20,083 nucleotides of DNA from RBG-16-57-9 sp964529745. Its GTDB lineage: Archaea; Thermoproteota; Bathyarchaeia; TCS64. Each line of letters opens with the position of its first letter. The first letter of the stretch is position 1. Below, one piece after another: positions 7,364 through 14,104 of the stretch. The DNA lies in NCBI GenBank assembly GCA_964529745.1, contig CAZGZR010000047.1, positions 1 through 20,083 on the forward strand. Reading direction: 5' to 3'. The position numbers and the translations under genes are program-made. The notes beneath the pieces are model-generated. The model was not told where the DNA came from. It saw nothing but the letters and a program-made list of their open reading frames with translations, and ran no database searches.

Positions 7364-8749
7364 TCAGGGGCAGGCGCGTCTCTTGGCCATGGTGCGGTCG
7401 TATACCATGATGGTCTCACCGTCCCTCCTGTGGAACTGGACGGGCGTCACGGTGTCTATCCCGTATAGCTTGAACTTCTTGGGTTCGCCCTCCAGGTCCA
7501 CGGGGATGAGGGGCCTCGTGTACGTCCTGCTGCCGAAGCTCATTGTGAGCTCCAGTATGCCGCCGCTTCTGGCCACCCCGTAGCTTGACGTGTCCTTGAA
7601 GGTGTTGTACGTGCCCGCCAGTTCGTCGAGCTGCTTGGCCCTCCTGAAGTAAGGTATCTCCATGTGGTCTCGGCCCGTGAGGAGCGCCAAGGCATACTCT
7701 CCCATGTCCTCTAGGAAGTAGCCCCCGTTTGCTAGGATCACGACCCCGACGCCCTCGTCTGGTACTAGCCCCATGTAGCCGCTGGAGCCGTAGACGCTGC
7801 CGCTGTGGTAGACGAGCCGGTGGCCCAGGAAGCCCTCCTTGACTCGCAGCCCGTAGCCGTAGCCGCGGTAGCTCACCCCGTCGTAGGGCTCCTCGGAGGT
7901 CCTTATCTTTGGCTCCATCATCTCGCTGACCGTATCCGGGCTGGCCACCCTGGCCCCGTCCAGCTCCCCCCCGTTGAGGAGCGCGGACACGAACCTAGCC
8001 ATGTCAACGGCGTTACTCATGAGCCCCCCGTCCGCTATCATCTGGCCGTAGGGGTACCTCGTGGCCACCTTCCCGCCGTCCCGCGTGACGTAGGGCGTGG
8101 CGACGTCGTCGTCCCTCTCGACGTCCTCCTCGTCGAAGGTGCTCCTCCTCATCTGCAGCGGCTCAAGGATGTTCTGCTTCACGTACTCGGCGTAGCCGAC
8201 GCCCGAGACCTTCTCTACGATGGCGCCCAGCAGTATGTAGCCCTCGTTGAGGTATGCGTGGCGCGTGCCCGGCTTGGCGAGGGCCCAGTCCTCGGCGCCC
8301 TCCATGAAGACCAGGAGGTCGCGCGGGCTGGCGATGGGGTACCACTCGTCCGTGGTGTCCGTGGCCATCCCGAGGGTGACCTCTGCGTAGCCCAGGGAGG
8401 GCAGGCCGCTGCTGTGGCTCAGGAGGTGCCTCACCAGTATGGGCTCACCCATGGGTCTCGCCCTGAAATCCACGTATCGGTCTATGGGGTCGTCGAGATC
8501 TAGGAGCCCCCTCTCGTGGAGCTGCATCACCGCCAGCGCCGTGAAGGGCTTGGTGACGCTGCCCACGCAGCATGTGGTCTCCGGCGTCGAGCTGGTCCCC
8601 CGGTCGAAGTCCCTGAAACCGAACCCCCTGCTGTAGCCGATCCCTCCGTCCTCGACGACGGCAAAGCTGAGCCCCACTATCCCGGACTCGCTCATCCTCT
8701 GGAAGACGTAGCTCTCCAGCTCCTTTCTGGCCCTTTTTTCGATCATCAT
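7364..8749 (-). CDS. Serine hydrolase of the class C beta-lactamase / PBP4* family
   Basis: The three active-site boxes are present. Numbered from the GTG at 8767 they are S70-V-T-K73 (nucleophile and base), Y172-L-N174, and H321-S-G323 in place of KTG. The protein also carries the usual ILVRHLLSHSSGLPS segment and a roughly 85-residue C-terminal beta domain starting around DELAGTYN. Relatives include esterases, D-amino-acid peptidases and true beta-lactamases. In archaea without murein a peptidase or esterase role is more likely than antibiotic resistance. No signal peptide is seen, so it should act in the cytoplasm. The preferred start is the ATG at 8749 (461 aa), or the adjacent ATG at 8746, because the TATA-like box places transcription start at about 8748, making this a leaderless gene. 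It is separated from the next gene downstream by its own promoter region. Confidence 0.88.
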   Translation of the reverse strand: MMIEKRARKELESYVFQRMSESGIVGLSFAVVEDGGIGYSRGFGFRDFDRGTSSTPETTCCVGSVTKPFTALAVMQLHERGLLDLDDPIDRYVDFRARPMGEPILVRHLLSHSSGLPSLGYAEVTLGMATDTTDEWYPIASPRDLLVFMEGAEDWALAKPGTRHAYLNEGYILLGAIVEKVSGVGYAEYVKQNILEPLQMRRSTFDEEDVERDDDVATPYVTRDGGKVATRYPYGQMIADGGLMSNAVDMARFVSALLNGGELDGARVASPDTVSEMMEPKIRTSEEPYDGVSYRGYGYGLRVKEGFLGHRLVYHSGSVYGSSGYMGLVPDEGVGVVILANGGYFLEDMGEYALALLTGRDHMEIPYFRRAKQLDELAGTYNTFKDTSSYGVARSGGILELTMSFGSRTYTRPLIPVDLEGEPKKFKLYGIDTVTPVQFHRRDGETIMVYDRTMAKRRACP

Positions 8750-8769
8750 CCAGATACCCTGATGCACCC

Positions 8770-8778
8770 GCTTTTAAC
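8770..8778 (-). promoter_or_regulatory. TATA-like box of the serine hydrolase gene
   Basis: GTTAAAAGC on the minus strand, centred 26 nt before the ATG pair at 8749/8746, implying a leaderless transcript. Confidence 0.5.
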
Positions 8779-8822
8779 CATAACTAAAGTAATCGGGGCC
8801 GCGTCGGGCAATGAGGCTTAGG

Positions 8823-9431
8823 CTACCTCTTCTCCACGGGCTGCCTGAGGATGGTCTTCAGGTTCTCGGGCTTGGTGCGACGCGGGTCGCCCAGGTATAT
8901 CTCGTGGTGGAAGCCCTTGGGCAGGTATCCGTTCTCCTCGATGAAGCCGTGGAGCAACTGAACGGTGGGGCCCTCCTCGCTGTAGGGGCCGACGTGAAGC
9001 ACCTGAGCGCACAATCCTTCGTGGAACGACTCCAGCTTCACCTCGTCTACCTTAGGGCCGCGTTTCTCCCTTACGCCTGGCCTCACCTCCTCCACCATCT
9101 CGCACGTTATGAAGTCGGGCTGCCTGATCATGCTCTTCCACCGCCACGCCTCCCGCGGCGCCGGGTCTTGGAAGCCGAAGACACCGTCCTCCACCCACCA
9201 GAGCCCCTCGAGATGCATCACCGTGTAGTCCCTGCCCTCCGCCTTCTGACTGAACTTCAGGGTGTAGCTCAATCCGTATAGGGCCTGCATCGCCCCCTGG
9301 TATTCAGGGCCGTTGGGGTCGCCTCTGCCGAGTATGGCTAGGAACTTGCCCTCGGGGACGTCTATGAGCTCCGGCTTCCTCTTCGCCGTGTAGAACCGCT
9401 TAAGCTCCTTCCTCAGGTCCAGCTTGGTCAT
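8823..9431 (-). CDS. Stand-alone GyrI-like (SbmC-type) small-molecule-binding protein
   Basis: This 202-aa protein lacks any DNA-binding domain and looks like a GyrI-like protein of the COG4832 type. Recognisable segments are VPEGKFLAILGRGDPNGPEY near residue 25, YTVMHLEGLWWVED near 70, HVGPYSEEGPTVQLLHGF near 147, and HHEIYLGDPRRTKPENLKT near 175. GyrI-like domains bind diverse, often hydrophobic or toxic small molecules; some stand-alone members hydrolyse cyclopropanoid genotoxins. The aromatic WWVEDG and the Glu-rich central motif are consistent with a ligand pocket, but the ligand is unknown. The ATG at 9431 is preferred over upstream starts because the TATA-like box places transcription start at about 9436. 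It is divergent from a MerR regulator whose own effector domain is of the same superfamily, suggesting one small-molecule response. Confidence 0.82.
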   Translation of the reverse strand: MTKLDLRKELKRFYTAKRKPELIDVPEGKFLAILGRGDPNGPEYQGAMQALYGLSYTLKFSQKAEGRDYTVMHLEGLWWVEDGVFGFQDPAPREAWRWKSMIRQPDFITCEMVEEVRPGVREKRGPKVDEVKLESFHEGLCAQVLHVGPYSEEGPTVQLLHGFIEENGYLPKGFHHEIYLGDPRRTKPENLKTILRQPVEKR

Positions 9432-9456
9432 CCTACCAACGTTAAATGCGGGGACG

Positions 9457-9467
9457 GCTTTATATGC
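9457..9467. promoter_or_regulatory. Shared divergent promoter between the GyrI-like and MerR genes
   Basis: The AT-rich core GCTTTATATGC can serve as TATA box in both directions: CATATAAAGC on the minus strand (start near 9436, GyrI-like gene) and CTTTATATGC on the plus strand (start near 9488, MerR gene). MerR-type proteins usually bind such divergent regions, so self-control together with control of the neighbour is plausible. Confidence 0.5.
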
Positions 9468-9532
9468 TGAGAGTCTCCCCCGGGGCAGACTCCATGCCTT
9501 TAGAAGGGCACCCGCGTCAAGGTGGTGGAGCG

Positions 9533-10369
9533 ATGACATTCGACCAGATACCCATCGGCAGGTTCAGCGCCGTCACCAGGCTCACCCGGAAGGCTCTCCG
9601 CTACTACGAGGCCAAGGGGCTCCTGGTCCCCGAGGCCAAGGACCCGTTCACCGGTTACAGGTACTACACAGGCGGCCAGATACAGAGGGGCGTCAAGATC
9701 AGGCACCTCTCGGACCTGGGGTTCACCGTGGAGGCCATGGCCGAGTACCTCGAAGCCGAGGAGGCCGGGGACAAAGAGGGGCTCTCGGCCATCGTCGCGG
9801 CCAGGCTCGGGGAGACAAGGGCGGAGCTGGACAGGCTCAGGCGCGTCGCGTCGTTGCTCGAAGGCAACAAGATAACGGAGTTGATGAAAGAAACAATGTC
9901 CGAACCATCCGTCAAGGCCGTGCCCGGCGTCCGCGTGCTGAGCAAGCGGGACAAGGGCCCCATAGGGGAGACCATAGGCAGGCTCATAGGTGAGCTCATG
10001 GCCGCCGTCACGGCGCCCGAGAACCAGGCCAGCTACGTCAAGATCGTTGGGCCCTTCATGACCATCTACCACGACGACGAGTACAGGGAGCTGGACGCCG
10101 ACCTTGAGGTGGCCGTGCCCGTGACGGGCAAGGTGACCCTGAGCGACCCGGCCCTGGAGGTGAAGAACCTCCCTGGGCGAAGGGTCGCATACCTCGTCCA
10201 CAAGGGCAGCTACGAGACCATCGGGCCGGCCTACGCCAAGCTATACGAATACGTCGTAGGTGAAGGCTACGAGCTTTCGGGGCCCATGATGGACCTGTAC
10301 CTCAACGACCCCAACACCGTGACGCCCGGCGAGGTGCTCACCGAGATACAGGCCCCCATAAAACCCTAA
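9533..10369 (+). CDS. MerR-family transcriptional regulator with C-terminal GyrI-like effector domain
   Basis: Residues 5-75 form a MerR winged helix with the hallmark IGRFSAVTRLTRKALRYYE and GYRYYTGGQI segments. A predicted dimerising coiled coil follows (about 85-115). Residues 125-277 form a GyrI/BmrR-type ligand domain (VPVTGKVTLSD, RRVAYLVHKGSYETIGPAY, LYLNDPNTVTPGEVLTEI). The layout is that of BmrR-like multidrug sensors, which twist promoter DNA when a drug-like ligand binds. I chose the ATG at 9533 (278 aa), preceded by GGTGGTGGAG. An in-frame ATG at 9494 lies only about 6 nt from the predicted start site and would give a 13-residue extension used leaderless, so it remains possible. 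Likely targets are its own promoter and the divergent GyrI-like gene. Ligand unknown. Confidence 0.9.
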   Translation: MTFDQIPIGRFSAVTRLTRKALRYYEAKGLLVPEAKDPFTGYRYYTGGQIQRGVKIRHLSDLGFTVEAMAEYLEAEEAGDKEGLSAIVAARLGETRAELDRLRRVASLLEGNKITELMKETMSEPSVKAVPGVRVLSKRDKGPIGETIGRLIGELMAAVTAPENQASYVKIVGPFMTIYHDDEYRELDADLEVAVPVTGKVTLSDPALEVKNLPGRRVAYLVHKGSYETIGPAYAKLYEYVVGEGYELSGPMMDLYLNDPNTVTPGEVLTEIQAPIKP

Positions 10370-10376
10370 TTTTTTT
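10370..10376 (+). terminator. T-run terminator of the MerR gene
   Basis: Seven T follow the TAA stop directly, with further T-rich sequence to about 10384 and no hairpin. Confidence 0.5.
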
Positions 10377-10439
10377 CCTTATTCCTACTGTGAGTGATAC
10401 CCGGGCTGGAACTAGCGCCATGACTGTAGCCTCACAAGT

Positions 10440-10448
10440 ACTATAAGC
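10440..10448 (+). promoter_or_regulatory. TATA-like box of the creatininase-family gene
   Basis: ACTATAAGC is centred 33 nt upstream of the TTG at 10477, predicting transcription from about 10470 and a leader of only a few nt. Confidence 0.5.
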
Positions 10449-10476
10449 CATGGAGTGGACGCTGAACCGATGACAA

Positions 10477-11244
10477 TTGTCATTCTACCTTCACCATAAG
10501 AGCTGGGTCACCATAGAGGAGGAGGCCCAAGACACCGTCATAGTGCCCCTGGGCAGTCTGGAGCCCCACGGCGCCCACAAGCCCGTGGGCTGCTGCTACC
10601 TGTTAGCCGAGGCCGCATCCAGGGACGTGGGTGAGAGGACCGGCGTGCCGGTCACCCCCGTGATCCCCTTCGGCGTGTCCGAGCCCTACAAGCACTTTCC
10701 CGGCACCATGACCGTGAGCATGGAGGCCTTGAGCCGCTACGTCTACGAGGCGTGCCTGGGGCTGGCTAAATCCGGCTTCAGGAAGATATTATTCTTCAGC
10801 GCCCACGGTGGCGACAACCTACCCGTCCTCAGGGAGGTCTCGTACAGGCTCAGGGAGGAGACTGGGGCCCTGTGCGCCGTGATCCACGTCTGGGGCGTCG
10901 TGACGCAGATGATCCCCAAGGACTATTGGGGCCCAGGCCTCAGGATGGGCCACGGCGGCGAGCCCGTCACCTCCGTTATGCTTCACCTGCACCCGGAGCT
11001 GGTGGACATGAGCAGGGCCGAGCTAAGGCCCCTGAACCAGCCGCTGGAGGGGATGGAGACCAGGAGCTACGGCATCCAGGTGTTCGACGGCCACCCGCAG
11101 AGCGTCTACTACTGGGCCGAGGAGGTGGAGCCCAGCGGCTTCATGGGGGACCCCACCCGTGGCTCGGCCGAGAAGGGGAGGCAGCTCTACGAGAAGACGG
11201 TGGCGTACCTGGCGGGCTTCGTGGAGAAGATGATGAAGGCGTAG
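10477..11244 (+). CDS. Creatininase-family metal-dependent amidohydrolase, atypical metal site
   Basis: The 255-aa protein matches the creatininase family in length and layout: a GSLEPHGAHKPVG segment (Glu29, His31), FFSAHGGDN (His110), and GHGGEPVTSVML (Glu162). The family includes creatinine amidohydrolase, the FAPy deformylase ArfB of archaeal flavin and F420 synthesis, and the mycofactocin peptidase MftE; all use a two-metal centre. The aspartate expected 11 residues after the first Glu (family consensus GTD) is Cys40 here, within GCCYLLAE, so the metal site is altered. An in-frame TGA at 10471-10473 leaves the TTG at 10477 as the earliest start; no Shine-Dalgarno is visible, which fits the short leader. 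It has its own promoter and terminator context. Substrate not predictable. Confidence 0.85.
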   Translation: MSFYLHHKSWVTIEEEAQDTVIVPLGSLEPHGAHKPVGCCYLLAEAASRDVGERTGVPVTPVIPFGVSEPYKHFPGTMTVSMEALSRYVYEACLGLAKSGFRKILFFSAHGGDNLPVLREVSYRLREETGALCAVIHVWGVVTQMIPKDYWGPGLRMGHGGEPVTSVMLHLHPELVDMSRAELRPLNQPLEGMETRSYGIQVFDGHPQSVYYWAEEVEPSGFMGDPTRGSAEKGRQLYEKTVAYLAGFVEKMMKA

Positions 11245-11256
11245 ACGCTGGAACGT

Positions 11257-11265
11257 GTTATAAGC
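11257..11265 (+). promoter_or_regulatory. TATA-like box of the first DinB-family gene
   Basis: GTTATAAGC begins 13 nt after the creatininase stop and predicts transcription from about 11287, six nt before the ATG at 11293. Confidence 0.55.
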
Positions 11266-11292
11266 GCCCGTTCATCCCTCGATCATGGCGAT

Positions 11293-11757
11293 ATGATGAA
11301 CGCTAAAGGATCGATCTTGGCCGAGGAACTGGAGTACGCCGTAGGCGCCCTCGAGAGGACCGTGGAGGGAATCGGAGACGAGGAATACAGGTTCAAACCC
11401 ACCCCTGTCTCCAACAGCGTCCAGTGGCAGCTGAACCACATCTCGAGGATAGTGAACATAAGCATCCCCAGAATCGTCAAAGGAGTCACCGATTACACTC
11501 CTAAGGGCTGGCCCGATGACTACAGGGACCAAGACTACGGCATGGACAAGCTCATGGCCGACATCAAGAAGGGCGCGAAATCCGCTGCGAAGGGGCTGAG
11601 AGGCCTATCCGACGAGGAATTGGAGGCCGAGATACCCCTCTGGGGCGGCACCCGTCAGAGGAAGATAGGGGTGTTCGCGTACATAGGCGAGGTCTTCCAC
11701 CACAGAGGGCAGGCCGCCTACGTCAGGGGTACCTACAAGAGGCTCCACGAGAAGTAA
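11293..11757 (+). CDS. DinB/YfiT-superfamily protein, candidate thiol S-transferase (copy 1)
   Basis: This 154-aa four-helix-bundle protein has the DinB/YfiT metal site. His49 lies in QWQLNHISR and a C-terminal FHHRGQ motif (His136-His137) closes the centre. The position usually held by another His, four before His137, is Glu133. The superfamily includes bacillithiol S-transferase BstA and mycothiol- or glutathione-using transferases and isomerases. Two such genes directly before bshA make conjugation of electrophiles to a bacillithiol-like thiol a reasonable hypothesis, though the superfamily is broad. A WPDDY segment near residue 73 is shared with the next gene, so the two probably arose by tandem duplication. 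It starts at ATG 11293 or the following ATG 11296, and has its own TATA-like box and a T-rich end. Confidence 0.82.
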   Translation: MMNAKGSILAEELEYAVGALERTVEGIGDEEYRFKPTPVSNSVQWQLNHISRIVNISIPRIVKGVTDYTPKGWPDDYRDQDYGMDKLMADIKKGAKSAAKGLRGLSDEELEAEIPLWGGTRQRKIGVFAYIGEVFHHRGQAAYVRGTYKRLHEK

Positions 11758-11772
11758 CCGCGTCTCTTTCCC

Positions 11773-11778
11773 TTTTTT
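11773..11778 (+). terminator. T-run terminator of DinB copy 1
   Basis: Six T about 15 nt after the stop, preceded by C/T-rich sequence, ahead of the TATA-like box of the second copy. Confidence 0.4.
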
Positions 11779-11792
11779 ACTGCTTGCCGTAT

Positions 11793-11801
11793 GATATAAG
11801 T
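11793..11801 (+). promoter_or_regulatory. TATA-like box of the second DinB-family gene
   Basis: GATATAAGT predicts transcription from about 11823, giving a 22-nt leader long enough to hold the GGTGAT ribosome site. Confidence 0.55.
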
Positions 11802-11833
11802 AGCCCCGATCAGATATCTTCTCACCGATTCTC

Positions 11834-11839
11834 GGTGAT
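11834..11839 (+). promoter_or_regulatory. Shine-Dalgarno sequence fixing the GTG start of DinB copy 2
   Basis: GGTGAT lies five nt before the GTG at 11845, complementary to the archaeal 16S 3' end, and supports this non-ATG start. The first copy lacks such a site and is probably read from a near-leaderless message. Confidence 0.6.
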
Positions 11840-11844
11840 AAACA

Positions 11845-12309
11845 GTGTCTGACAAGATAGAGACCATGAAAGCCTTCGCAGAGGTAGGCTTCACCCGGCT
11901 CGAACGTGCAACGGAGAACCTGACCGAGGAGCAGCTCGACTGGAAGAGCTGCCCCGAGGCCAACACCATCCGCTGGATAATGACGCACCTGAACAGCGAG
12001 TTCTTCTCGTTCTTTCCCAAGATCGTCAAGGCCGACAAAGACTACTCCCCTAAGGATTGGCCAGCCGACTACGTCGGCAACGAGAGCTACAGCCTCGACA
12101 AGATCATGGGCGACTACGGGAAGGGCAAAAAGAACGTCCTCAAGCTGCTGAGTGGCCTCAAGGAAGAGGACTTGGAGAAGGAGATGGACTGGTTCTACGG
12201 CAAGCAGCCGATGGAGGCATACCTGATGCTCGCCATCAGCGAGATAATACACCATGAGGGCCAGATCGCCGCCATCCTCGGCGTCGAGAAGCGCATGAAG
12301 GGCACCTAG
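11845..12309 (+). CDS. DinB/YfiT-superfamily protein, candidate thiol S-transferase (copy 2)
   Basis: Also 154 aa and clearly related to the preceding gene: it shares the RW-x4-HL helix (His48), the DWPADY segment near residue 71, a LDKIM segment, and the terminal SEIIHHEGQIAAILG motif with His136-His137. As in copy 1, the expected metal histidine four residues before His137 is glutamate (Glu133). The sequence is more charged than copy 1 and contains Cys36. It begins with GTG supported by a GGTGAT ribosome site and ends 59 nt before the bshA start. It has its own promoter, so the pair may be separately regulated and have different electrophile preferences. A role as bacillithiol-dependent transferase is inferred from family and context only; other DinB members have unknown functions. 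Confidence 0.82.
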   Translation: MSDKIETMKAFAEVGFTRLERATENLTEEQLDWKSCPEANTIRWIMTHLNSEFFSFFPKIVKADKDYSPKDWPADYVGNESYSLDKIMGDYGKGKKNVLKLLSGLKEEDLEKEMDWFYGKQPMEAYLMLAISEIIHHEGQIAAILGVEKRMKGT

Positions 12310-12315
12310 ACTCAT

Positions 12316-12326
12316 CTTTTTATTTC
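12316..12326 (+). promoter_or_regulatory. T-rich end of DinB copy 2 and TATA-like box of bshA
   Basis: CTTTTTATTTC follows the stop of DinB copy 2 and could end that transcript. It also sits at the right place for a weak TATA box, predicting a bshA start near 12347 and a leader of about 22 nt before the TTG at 12369. Confidence 0.35.
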
Positions 12327-12368
12327 ATCGTCTCGACGTGAATCTTAGTTACAGTTAGTGAAAAAGCC

Positions 12369-13478
12369 TTGAAGATTGGAGTAACCTGTTACCCGACGTT
12401 CGGCGGGAGTGGCATCCTCGCAACCAGGCTGGGCGTGGAGCTCGCCCGGCGTGGACACGAGACCCACTTCATCACGTATCAGAGGCCGGTCGCCATCCAC
12501 GGGATAGACTACCCCAACGTGTACATGCACCACGTGAGCGTCGTCGAGTACCCGCTCTTCAAGTACCCGCCCTACACCATCGCCTTAGGCAGCGAGATGA
12601 GCCGGGTCACAAAGAGGCACGGTCTGGACCTGCTGCACGTCCACTACAGCATACCCCACGCCACCGCCGCCTACATGTCCAAGCAGATCACGGGCAAGCC
12701 TTACGTGGTCACCCTCCACGGCTCCGACGTCACCATACTGGGCAGCGACCCCGCCTACGAGCCGGTGAACACCTACTCGGTGGAGGCCGCCGACGCCGTG
12801 ACCGCCGTGTCCCGGTTCATGGTCGAGGAGGCTAGAACTGGCCTGGGGATCGAGCGCGAGATCACTGTTATCCCCAACTTCGTTGACACGGAGCTGTACA
12901 GGCCCGACGACTGCATCGACCCGGAGAGGGTCTCCAGGGACATCGTCGTGGGCCACGTCTCCAACTTCAGGGCCGTGAAGCGCATCGAGGACCTCGTCTA
13001 CGCCATGTGCATCGTCATCAAGGAGGCGCCGGACGCGAGGCTCATCCTCGTGGGCGACGGCCCCGAGAGGCACAGCATAGAGCGGCTCGTAGAGAAGCTG
13101 GGCATCCGCCACAGCGTGCTGTTCGATGGCTACAGGAGCGACATACCGGAGAGGCTCAAGTGCATGGACACTTTGGTGCTGTGCAGCGAGACCGAGAGCG
13201 CACCCCTCACCATCCTCGAGGCCATGAGCAGCGGGCTCCCCATCGTCGCCACAAACGTGGGCGGCATCCCCGAGATAGTCGAGCACGGCATCAACGGCTA
13301 CCTCGTGCCCCTGAAGCATCCCGAGGACATCGCCGAGAGGCTCCTGGAGCTCAACGCCGACAAGAATAAGATGAGGCGAATGGGTGAGAATGCCCGAGAG
13401 ACCGTGCTGGAGAGGTTCTCCACCGACAAGGTCGTGGCCAGGTACCTGGAGGTCTACGAGAAGGCCGCCTCAGGCTAA
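12369..13478 (+). CDS. bshA: BshA-type glycosyltransferase (N-acetyl-alpha-D-glucosaminyl L-malate synthase)
   Basis: The 369-aa GT4 enzyme matches BshA along its whole length. It begins MKIGVTCYPTFGGSGILAT, with the TCYPTFGGSG nucleotide-sugar loop. It continues with HFITY, VVEYPLFKYPPY near residue 60, LLHVHYSIPHATAAY near 88, TLHGSDVTILGSDPAYEPV near 115, AVTAVS, and VIPNFVDTELYRP near 175. The GT4 EX7E pair lies in ESAPLTILE near residue 278, followed by VATNVGGIPEIVEHG. BshA joins GlcNAc from UDP-GlcNAc to L-malate, the first step to bacillithiol. The call is reinforced by bshC- and bshB-like genes within 5 kb. An in-frame TGA upstream makes the TTG at 12369 the earliest start, and it gives the canonical N-terminus. 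A different GT4 specificity cannot be excluded without an assay. Confidence 0.87.
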   Translation: MKIGVTCYPTFGGSGILATRLGVELARRGHETHFITYQRPVAIHGIDYPNVYMHHVSVVEYPLFKYPPYTIALGSEMSRVTKRHGLDLLHVHYSIPHATAAYMSKQITGKPYVVTLHGSDVTILGSDPAYEPVNTYSVEAADAVTAVSRFMVEEARTGLGIEREITVIPNFVDTELYRPDDCIDPERVSRDIVVGHVSNFRAVKRIEDLVYAMCIVIKEAPDARLILVGDGPERHSIERLVEKLGIRHSVLFDGYRSDIPERLKCMDTLVLCSETESAPLTILEAMSSGLPIVATNVGGIPEIVEHGINGYLVPLKHPEDIAERLLELNADKNKMRRMGENARETVLERFSTDKVVARYLEVYEKAASG

Positions 13479-13480
13479 AC

Positions 13481-13489
13481 AATATATTC
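13481..13489 (+). promoter_or_regulatory. TATA-like box of the thioredoxin-fold gene
   Basis: AATATATTC starts three nt after the bshA stop and is centred 26 nt before ATG 13511, so the gene has its own leaderless promoter despite a gap of only 32 bp. Confidence 0.55.
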
Positions 13490-13510
13490 CGTCGTTACGC
13501 GAAAACCGTG

Positions 13511-14104
13511 ATGACCCAGAGGCCAACCTACTACGACAAGAGAAGCGTGTTCTGGAGGAGACACTTCGACCAGGCCGCCGAGTACGACTCGTTCCTCGAG
13601 ACCGGGGACAAGCGCCACGCCGACAGGTGGAGGGAGACGATGAGCCGTCTACCAGACCTGACGCCCGAGCAGATGAAGCGCCTCAAGGGATACAACAGGG
13701 AGATGAACGTCCTGGTCTACGGAGGCGTCTGGTGCGGAGACTGCGCCAGGCAGGGACCCATGCTGAAGAAGATAGCGGACGCCATAGGCCTGCAGGCACA
13801 TCTCAGGTTCATAGACCGATCCGCCTCGGAGGAGCTGCAGGACGAGCTCAGGATACTCGGTGCGACCCGGGTGCCCGTGGTCGTCTATCTGTCCGAGGAC
13901 TTCTGGGAGGTGGGCCGCTTCGGCGACAGGCTGCTCCACGTCTACAGGGCCAAGGCTGCCCGGGAGATCGGGAGAGGCCCCACCGCCGGCGTGCTCAGCC
14001 CCAAAGCACTAGCGACGGAGATGTCTGAGTGGGTTGACGTGTTCGAGCGCGTACAGTTGATGCTCAGGCTCTCACCGCCCCTCAGGCAGCGCCACGGCGA
14101 CTAG
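13511..14104 (+). CDS. Thioredoxin-fold protein with WCGDC centre, candidate reductase of the thiol system
   Basis: In this 197-aa protein the thioredoxin domain covers about residues 60-150. The redox centre is W74-C-G-D-C78, and the cis-proline is Pro122 in TRVPVVVYLSED. About 60 residues precede the domain (a charged helical segment rich in aromatic and Arg residues) and about 45 follow it, so it is nearly twice the size of classical thioredoxin and has no export signal. Position directly after bshA and convergent with bshC suggests work on bacillithiol-type mixed disulfides, as bacilliredoxins do in Firmicutes, although its motif differs from the CGC of BrxA/B. The ATG at 13511 is preferred over the GTG at 13508 because it coincides with the predicted transcription start. 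The thioredoxin fold is clear, the partner is inferred. Confidence 0.83.
   Translation: MTQRPTYYDKRSVFWRRHFDQAAEYDSFLETGDKRHADRWRETMSRLPDLTPEQMKRLKGYNREMNVLVYGGVWCGDCARQGPMLKKIADAIGLQAHLRFIDRSASEELQDELRILGATRVPVVVYLSEDFWEVGRFGDRLLHVYRAKAAREIGRGPTAGVLSPKALATEMSEWVDVFERVQLMLRLSPPLRQRHGD

Noticed and set aside
7364..8749. Antibiotic-resistance beta-lactamase
   Set aside because: The active-site boxes also fit esterases and D-aminopeptidases, there is no export signal, and HSG replaces KTG; a resistance role is unsupported.
11605..12315. 236-codon minus-strand frame across both DinB genes
   Set aside because: Antisense shadow spanning two genes with convincing family motifs on the plus strand.
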